From the NCBI GenBank assembly GCA_015501585.1, contig JADNRY010000249.1, positions 27,034 through 91,033 of the forward strand: a DNA stretch of 64,000 bases, written 5' to 3'. Below are positions 57,590 through 64,000 of the stretch, piece by piece. The stretch is from Rhodocollybia butyracea (Eukaryota > Basidiomycota > Agaricomycetes > Agaricales > Omphalotaceae). The notes under the pieces are model-generated. The model worked only from the letters and a program-made list of their open reading frames with translations, ran no database searches and was not told where the DNA came from. The first letter of the stretch is position 1. Every line of letters begins with the position of its first letter. Both the position numbers and the translations under genes were made by a program.

Positions 57590-59965
57590 TAAAGTGTGGC
57601 CGAATCCGCTAGCTCATGACAGCTGTTCCACCAATCGTACACCGCGTCCCGCCCACTGCCCTATCCAAGGATCGAGCACCTCGAGGACATATCACGTCGT
57701 CAACGTAGGAGAAATAGCGCCGGAAGGCGAGGCGGAGCGTGGGGGTGAGAAGGTGGGTGTGGCGGAAATAGGTGAGGTGCTCGAGGACGTGGCAGAAACG
57801 GGGGTGTAGGAGGAGCCTCAGAAAGAACGGAGAGTTGCCACAATGGCTTCTGTAGTCACCCCATACTTGGCAAAAAGTTCACTTGCATCGCATCGCTCAC
57901 GGTTCCCTGAGCTTGTTGAGGTTGCCGGTGTCGCACGAGTACAAAACACAAACACGCGACGAGGTCAACCTCTCCTGAAGGTTTTTTTTTTCATGGCTAG
58001 ACATACTGAGAGCTGGTCCGAGAAAGACCGAATTAGTAAAAACGAATAATGCAAAAAATAATGGAATAAACATACCGGATTACGCCGCCGTTTCGTCACT
58101 TCCAACAAGCCATTGCCATTCCCATCGGTCCCACCCTCCGTGACCGTCGCGTTGCCACTACTCCCATAATCAACATCCCAGCCATCCTCGCGCTCACAAC
58201 GCCTTTCTCCAACAAATGCCGCACAACCTCCAACGAATACCCTACATTTGAGTTCATCTTCTCAGACTGCAGAACGGTTTTCAAGACGTCTTGGATGAAC
58301 TTATAACCGCTCTGGCTGTCCTCTCCCAATAGCAGTACGCATTTCTACGAGGGCCCGCCTCCGCTCTTGTCCGTATCTCCTTGCTTACCAACCCTCCCCT
58401 TCATTACATCCGCGTACCGCAGCTCATCAGCATGAGACGCCACAAGCCACGGTTTTGAAGTGGATGCTTCACCAAGGGCGTTTACGAAGGAGCAAGGGGA
58501 TGACCCATAGCGAGAGCGAGAGGATGACATCAGAGGGGATAACATATCCACGAGAGTTACGGAGAGTTTCTGATTGTCGTTATTAGGGGAAGCAGGCGGT
58601 GTGGAAGGTTGGACGGTGAAGGATAGGTCCTATAATAGTAGGACGAGTTGTGGAGAGGGGGTGGTGAGCCCTGCAAGGAGAACGAGAGCCACTTGTGCTT
58701 TTGCGGTAGCTGAAGTTGTGGATAAACCTGATCTTGAGATGACGATAGCTTGCAAAGCCGGATAATATTCAACGTGCTCAGATACACCGCATACCCTGCG
58801 GATTAAAGACATTCATCACTAGTCAACGATAGGTTAGCCTAGGCGAAAGACTTTGATCCAAAAACTCACAAAATATACTCGCTTGCCGATACCCGACAAG
58901 ACCCTTCATTCGCTCCTACACATCCCAAATCAATCCCTACCCCAACAACTTTACTCGTCCACACCACTTCCACTACATCGCACCCACTGGCGAGCTCCAG
59001 GGCGACAAAACACACATTCCGTCCTTGCAAACACCTAAATCTTGGGTAGCGACATTTTGATTTTGAGGAACACGTTGCCTGGACGTAGTTGTCCAGGCCG
59101 TTGGTGGAGAGTAATCGCGGCCAGGGGTGAAGTGAGCAGTAGAGTGCGGAGATTAGGTGTGTCGGCTACCTTGCAGAGGGTTCGTTAATGAGGGTATACT
59201 GTACGTGAGGAAGAGTCGCTGTGGGGAACCGGGGCGTGGTAGAAAGAAATGAAGTAGGCCGGTAGAGAGGTTTCCGTATGTTGTTCTGCACATAATGGTG
59301 AAGCGATTCAACGGTTAATGATGTTTAGCACAAGCACTGGGGCGACTTTTTCCTGGTCAGCGATTGCTAGTAGTAGCAGAGAATAAACACCCTTGCGTCG
59401 TTTTTCATCGAATATCTTTGGTCTCGTTTTCGATTCTGCCTTCCTCAAGCGCAGAGAAGACTCGAGCTTGCATATTCTGCATGTCCTGAGAATCTCCGCT
59501 TCTTGGATGCCGAGGGCCAAGGGTTGTTCAACCTCGGCAAAGCAACTGTGCTTGATGCACCCATAAGTAGCTTAAAGCAGCTCCTAAGCTCGTAGTTTCG
59601 CGAGAACTGAAATAGTGAGTTTGCACGGCCTGCTGAACCGAGTACAAAGATAAGTTCTAAGCGAAGGCGGGAACAATGGCCTTTCAGAGCATGGAAAAAG
59701 GTTCGGAGTATTACGAGGGGCCAGAATATCGCTTTGGCGTGAATGGCCGCTATATGGGGTTGCAGATAAGACTAGAGTAACATTTGGTAAACTTCGCTCC
59801 AAAAAAATACGAAACTAAACTCACCTGAACCGTCGAATTCATGGAGCAACATAAGTTCTAGAGACATGGCTGGATGAGTTCCATGGTAGAGCGAGGTCGA
59901 TACTTTAAACTTAAGGACCATCAATAGGAATAAATAAAAAGCTCAGTCTCGTCCTGGGTGATGGG
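57590..59965. repeat. Repeat R, copy c (about 2.4 kb)
   Basis: It is collinear with copy a. Minus-strand coding relics are clearest here: KFIQDVLKTVLQSEKMNSN, VRHLLEKGVVSARM (about 58150-58310), NALGEASTSKPWLVASHADE (about 58400-58480) and ATAKAQVALVLLAGLTTPS (about 58650-58710). The relics suggest a once long protein-coding gene on the minus strand that I cannot name. Confidence 0.7.
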
Positions 59966-61540
59966 AAACGCGAATATGCACTGAGAGACGCGATGGCAGG
60001 AGCAAAGAAGATGCTCCCACGCTCTCGGCTGGCTTGATCGCCTTGCTATCTTATCTTATCTAGAGAGAGATAAGAGAGGCTACCGGCGCAGTGTTGGACG
60101 GATACTTGGCCAAGGTCTAATGCCACAGTCCGTTTTTAAGTGTCTATCCACTGGCGGCATGTGTCCTAAAAATGACTGGCTTTACCGAAAGATAATGTAA
60201 TCCATACAATGAATCACGTCTATGGACACGTCTGGGTGATGTTCCAATTGCTCAGCCGGTGGGTACGGTTGGCTCTATGCCACCCGGGCCTGTGACTCTG
60301 CCGTAAGCAACAACAAATAGTCTAATGCCAGGTCCTGAAATTCTGCCCGCCGACTCGACTTTGCTGGCGGCAGGTGACTTTACCAACACTGTAACCGGCG
60401 TGCACCAGCCCCGGAGTATTCTCTTTAATTAGTCAATCAGATCAGGTCAAGATGCTCGCTCAAACGGAGAGCTCGACAGCAGATCCGGAGTTATATCATG
60501 TCCGTTGTGCATGGCAAAGCATTATATTTGCATTATACGACATTCTAACTTGGAATGTGCGTGTGAGCAATGGTCTTGGAATTGGTTGGTAAAGTAGGTA
60601 GACTGGATATGGATATGGATTACTCGGCCCAGTCAGCGCAATGCTGAAAGTGGTTCCGTAAAGAAAGCAGCCGGTCCCCACGGGAGCATAGGCAGCGAGC
60701 TCAACTCCCGAAGAGAGGGTAGACTGCGAAGCTGACGTAGGGATAGAAACAAGGCCCGAAATATCAGGCTAGCTGGCTACATAAATAAATAAAAGTTACG
60801 GAGTTATATAATGTCCGTTGTGCCCTTGGGATGGAGTCGAGTATACTTATGTAGAGGCCGCATTTGGGCCGCATCTAAAAATGATAAACAGCTCGAACGA
60901 AGTTCACCCTGAGGCCTGACTGCTCACTTCAAGATAAAATACAACAATTTTGAGCTGCATAATATTAATGATTTCAATGCTTCTTATGGTATAATACGAG
61001 TACTATCCAGCGCGGTATTATATGCACACTTTTTGATACACTTTAATACACAGGCTGGGATTGTTACTATGTACTGACTCAAATGAACTTCAATGAAGCA
61101 TGCCCAAGAGCATCATCTTAGACCCGGCGATATGTCTATGCCGGCCACTCAGGGGCGTAAGGGACTCAAAACAAAATCTCGCTCTAAGGAACAAGTGTTT
61201 GAATTTTTATTTCACAAGGATTTATCCAGACACTATTCTTGTAATCTGGCGTAAAGCTTGCTACAAGTATAGAAATGAAAATAGCGGTCCATATCGGAAA
61301 ACCTCTGTAGCAAAGGCCGCATTGAAGGCTCGTTGAACCTTACATACCATAGGTTCACCACACCAATTGGAATCGATGTTTGCAGGTTAGCCACGGTGTG
61401 AACCAAACCAACCTCCTTGGCCACAATGTTCTATTGATAACGCTCACCCGATAAAAGGGCCCCAATCGTATCGCCAATACCCATATTGAAAATGAACAAA
61501 GAAGACGCCAAACTCTTTGAGACTCCTCCCTCTACTCACA
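59966..61540. other. Intergenic region
   Basis: No gene is recognised. A direct repeat CGGAGTTATAT(A/C)ATGTCCGTTGTGC occurs at about 60486 and 60799. A short inverted stretch ATCTTATCTTATCT...AGATAAGA lies at about 60050-60073. A frame at 61100-61336 (+) has no family signal. Confidence 0.4.
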
Positions 61541-62802
61541 AGGAAAGGCATCTCGAAAGACTATGTCTCTCGCCTCAGCTCTCTTTCGCGAAATTGACTA
61601 TCGCTATGTCCCTCTTCCACCTCCTTCCATGGACTTCAATCTCTTACCACGGATGGATGCACAATACACTAGGAACCTACGACACCATGGACCACAAGCC
61701 AGCTCAGTATCCTTGAAGAAACAGCCTTCACTTTTGTCGAGAAGTTATTTTCCTTATGCTGACAGTGAAATGAAAGGAATCACGGCAAAACTGACTGCCA
61801 TTGCAATCTACCTAGACGATCATTGGAAAACGACACTGTGTACAACGAAATCGGTAGCTTTGCGCATCATCTCTTCATAGGCAAGGCTCAGCCATCCGCC
61901 ACGCTTGATCTTTACATGAATGCATCAAGGAGATGTCCTATCTGTATGAAGGAGACCCACTGCAACAGGCGGCAGCTGTTTTGCCCTGGATTAATTTCAT
62001 AGATGGGTGTCTTCTGGAGAAGCGTCTCTTGACCATAGACCCGAACTGCGTGCCAGTCCTATGATTTGGGGATACCAGGATCTTGTTGAACAACGGGGTC
62101 ACGGCGAAAGCCCCCGGCTCGAGAGACCTTGCCAGGAGCTACGATGCGATTGTAAGCTATTAGAATGATATACTGCATGCGTCCATGTCCTCACATATTT
62201 ATTTCAGCCCTCTTACATCCGCCACAGAACGGGTATCGCAGAGGCATATGCAGTTGCTATATTCAAATCAACTAGAAGAACAGGGCTTGCCTTTGTCCAG
62301 GTATATATCGCGGCATTGCCGATATCACATTCTACGTTGTCAGTATCATGCTGGATCTACAACAGTGTGCGCGAATACTTACAGTCTTGCATAGCTCTCA
62401 TCAATGACCTGCTTTCCTTTCCAAGGAGGAGCTGGCTGGTGAAACCATCAACATGATGCAGCTACAGAACAATCATTCAAGGACTACAATGGGTCAGGTG
62501 CATCTGGGGAGTGGACAGCATTGGATACAGTTGACTTCTTCTGCAATGAAGCAAGAGAAGCACTTCAGGATCGACGAGATTTTGAGGTTGCAGATTGTGA
62601 GAGAATAGTTCGGGAGAAATTGGATAGTAGGGATATGGGACTGTCAGACACTGATGTGACGATTGCGCTCAGTGCGAGGGTTCAGGGATGGGTATATTTT
62701 ATGCATCTACAGTCACCAAGGTACAAGTTGGACCATGTCCTCCGACCTGAACAGTTCGGAGCAATTAGTGGTCACTCTACTGTAGAAGTAGATGTACCTT
62801 AA
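61541..62802 (+). pseudogene. Trichodiene-synthase-like sesquiterpene synthase, decayed
   Basis: Blocks in family order: ASALFREIDYRYVPLPPPSMD (from ATG 61563), KGITAKLTAIAIYLDD (aspartate-rich metal motif, about 61770-61815), then in a new frame TVYNEIGSFAHHLFIGKAQP, DLYM, then in another frame KEMSYLYEGDPLQQAA and WINFIDGCLLEKRLLT, RTGIAEAYAVAIFKST, ALPDITFYV, ND-LLSF followed after a frame shift by KEELAGETINMMQLQ (NSE/DTE-like second metal motif), and finally TALDTVDFFCNEAREALQ ... SPRYKLDHVL with the conserved Arg-Tyr pair, ending at 62802. Class I terpene synthases of this group cyclise farnesyl diphosphate. At least three separate one-base losses (near 61816, 61916 and 62432) make it a pseudogene. 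Confidence 0.78.
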
Positions 62803-63068
62803 CACAACTAGAAGAGCAGATATCCTGGTATCACTAATGTAGAACCATGCGTTTAACACCTAAGGGCAGCGTTATTGTCAGTTCGTAACCTCAATGAAGG
62901 TGTATGCATACTCACTATCATTAGGCTTTCAGCAGCAAGCTTCGGGATTTCATAATTCACATGGCACACTTTGAGTGTTAGAGAGCTATCTATCGCAGTG
63001 CATACACATTTTCGATTTCGGAAACAATACTTTGATGGCATGACCTTGTGTTCTAATCATACTGGCAC
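62803..63068. other. Intergenic region
   Basis: No feature is recognised. Confidence 0.4.
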
Positions 63069-63424
63069 TTTCTGCGATTGGGTGAGATGTGAACAAAGAA
63101 GTGGCTGGTCAACTGGCACGTTTGGATATCGGCTGTGATGTTTGAGAGTATGAAAAGTAACTGTGTGTTTTCGGGTAATCAGGGACATCGGAAGGGCATA
63201 CTGTTCACGTTCAAAACAAAATGCGTTCGCCACTCGGTGACTTGATTGAGATCCGCTTCGTCGTCGCCAGGACGAACGCCTAGAGGTAATGATATTTTTA
63301 TATCTTGGAAATAGTGAACGGTTGTACTTTTGAAAACCTTCCAGTCGTCCAAATTAGTAATGAATCTCCGAGGCTCGTGTTTTTGGGGGCCGATGCAGCT
63401 TCAACTGGCTCATTTGAGTTTCAG
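63069..63424 (-). pseudogene. Partial duplicate of PARP-E2 gene 5' end, copy 3
   Basis: It matches 40919-41602: TTTCTGCGATTGGG, CTGTGTGTTTTCGGGTAATCAG, TTCGCCACTCGGTGACTTGAT, GTCGTCGCCAGGACGAACG and a GGCCGATGCAGCTTCAACTGG junction. It is shorter than copy 2: the section with the start codon and serine/aspartate lead is lost. It passes into repeat R at about 63424, like copy 2, so copies 2 and 3 come from one joined ancestor. Confidence 0.8.
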
Positions 63425-64000
63425 GCTACGAGCTACGCCGCGTCAACACCTCCACTAAGTAATGACAACTCCCACTCCCACCATCCCCATCACCCTTGTG
63501 TTCCCTAATTCCCATAATCCACATCCCAGCCATCATTCAGGCGCTCACAACGCCCCATTCCACCAAATGCCGCACATTGGTCGACGAGTATGCTACATTC
63601 GGGTTCGTTCGCTTCGGTCGGAGAACAGTATGCAACAACGTCTTTGATGAAATTGCAGGTGTAGCCGTACAACAACGAGAAGCCCTCCTTCCGCTCCTCT
63701 TATCCACTACATTCGCATCCTTCTCCCCTCCAAAATAGCAGTACACATCTCTGTGACAAATCGCCTCTGCTCCTTCGCCGGTATCTTTCTGTTTAATTCC
63801 CCCGGTAGCATCAGCGAACTCCGTTGCTTCCGCTTACCGAAGCTCATCGACATGAGACGCGGCGGATTCTTTGCTGAGGGTGTTTCCGAGGGAGGATGTT
63901 GCTAGGAGGGTTAAAGAGACGGCCCAGAAGGAGCTTCCGGAGGTGTTTTGCGGGATTTTTGAACAGTGGGGATTTATGGGAGGTAGAGGAGAGGAAGCAC
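63425..64000. repeat. Repeat R, copy d (runs off the window)
   Basis: It matches copy a from CGCGTCAACACCTCCA (63438) to GGAGGATGTTGC and AGGGTTAA (63889-63916). On the minus strand YSSTNVRHLVEWGVVSA corresponds to VRHLLEKGVVSA of copy c. The copy continues beyond base 64000. Confidence 0.75.

Overview
The window looks like nuclear DNA of an agaricomycete (mushroom-forming basidiomycete). The evidence is many GT-AG introns of about 45-75 bp, eukaryotic gene families (WBP2, SMYD-type SET/MYND, centrin, AlkB, fungal PARP-E2 fusion, F-box/LRR, delta-12 desaturase, trichodiene-synthase-like terpene synthase, GPI-anchored GH16), and seven-transmembrane families typical of Agaricomycetes. Gene calls are from reading the sequence and from family knowledge; no search was run.

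Layout. 0.1-4.6 kb: a tandem duplication carrying two paralogous 7TM genes on the minus strand. 5.28-5.59 kb: a three-exon gene for a 66-residue secreted peptide precursor ending in a Kex2-like site and a two-cysteine tail. 6.6-14.1 kb: a housekeeping block with WBP2-like (+), then SMYD-like, centrin and AlkB-like genes (all minus). 14.4-15.3 kb: a decayed zinc-type dehydrogenase. 16.5-17.9 kb: a 7TM gene (+). 18.2-19.6 kb: a GH16 glucanase (-).

19.9-25.4 kb is one MFS transporter gene, now a pseudogene, split by two insertions: a 3.0 kb inverted-repeat-ended element that carries a 48-bp minisatellite, and a 365-bp near-perfect palindrome. Both insertions have CAGGAAAA...TTTTCCTG ends flanked by AT. 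27.1-29.4 kb is a decayed tyrosine-recombinase (Crypton-like) element. 29.4-34.7 kb is gene-poor, with hairpins, short direct repeats and a tRNA-like sequence.

35-41.5 kb holds an F-box/LRR gene and a large PARP-E2 fusion gene, both minus strand. 45.5-47.1 kb is a 7TM-like gene that may be damaged. 48-49.6 kb is a delta-12 fatty acid desaturase. From 50.2 kb to the end, repeats dominate: the 5' end of the PARP-E2 gene is copied twice (50.2 and 63.1 kb), each copy next to a second repeat family (R, about 2.3 kb, four copies). Within this area lie a metacaspase-like/SH3 gene (53.3-55.6 kb) and a terpene synthase pseudogene (61.5-62.8 kb).

How the genes work together: no biosynthetic cluster is evident. 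The left half is mostly conserved single-copy cell biology genes. The right half shows decay, segmental duplication and unusual domain combinations (PARP plus E2, caspase fold plus SH3). Several genes carry one-base frame breaks, so either pseudogenisation or draft-quality sequence must be considered.
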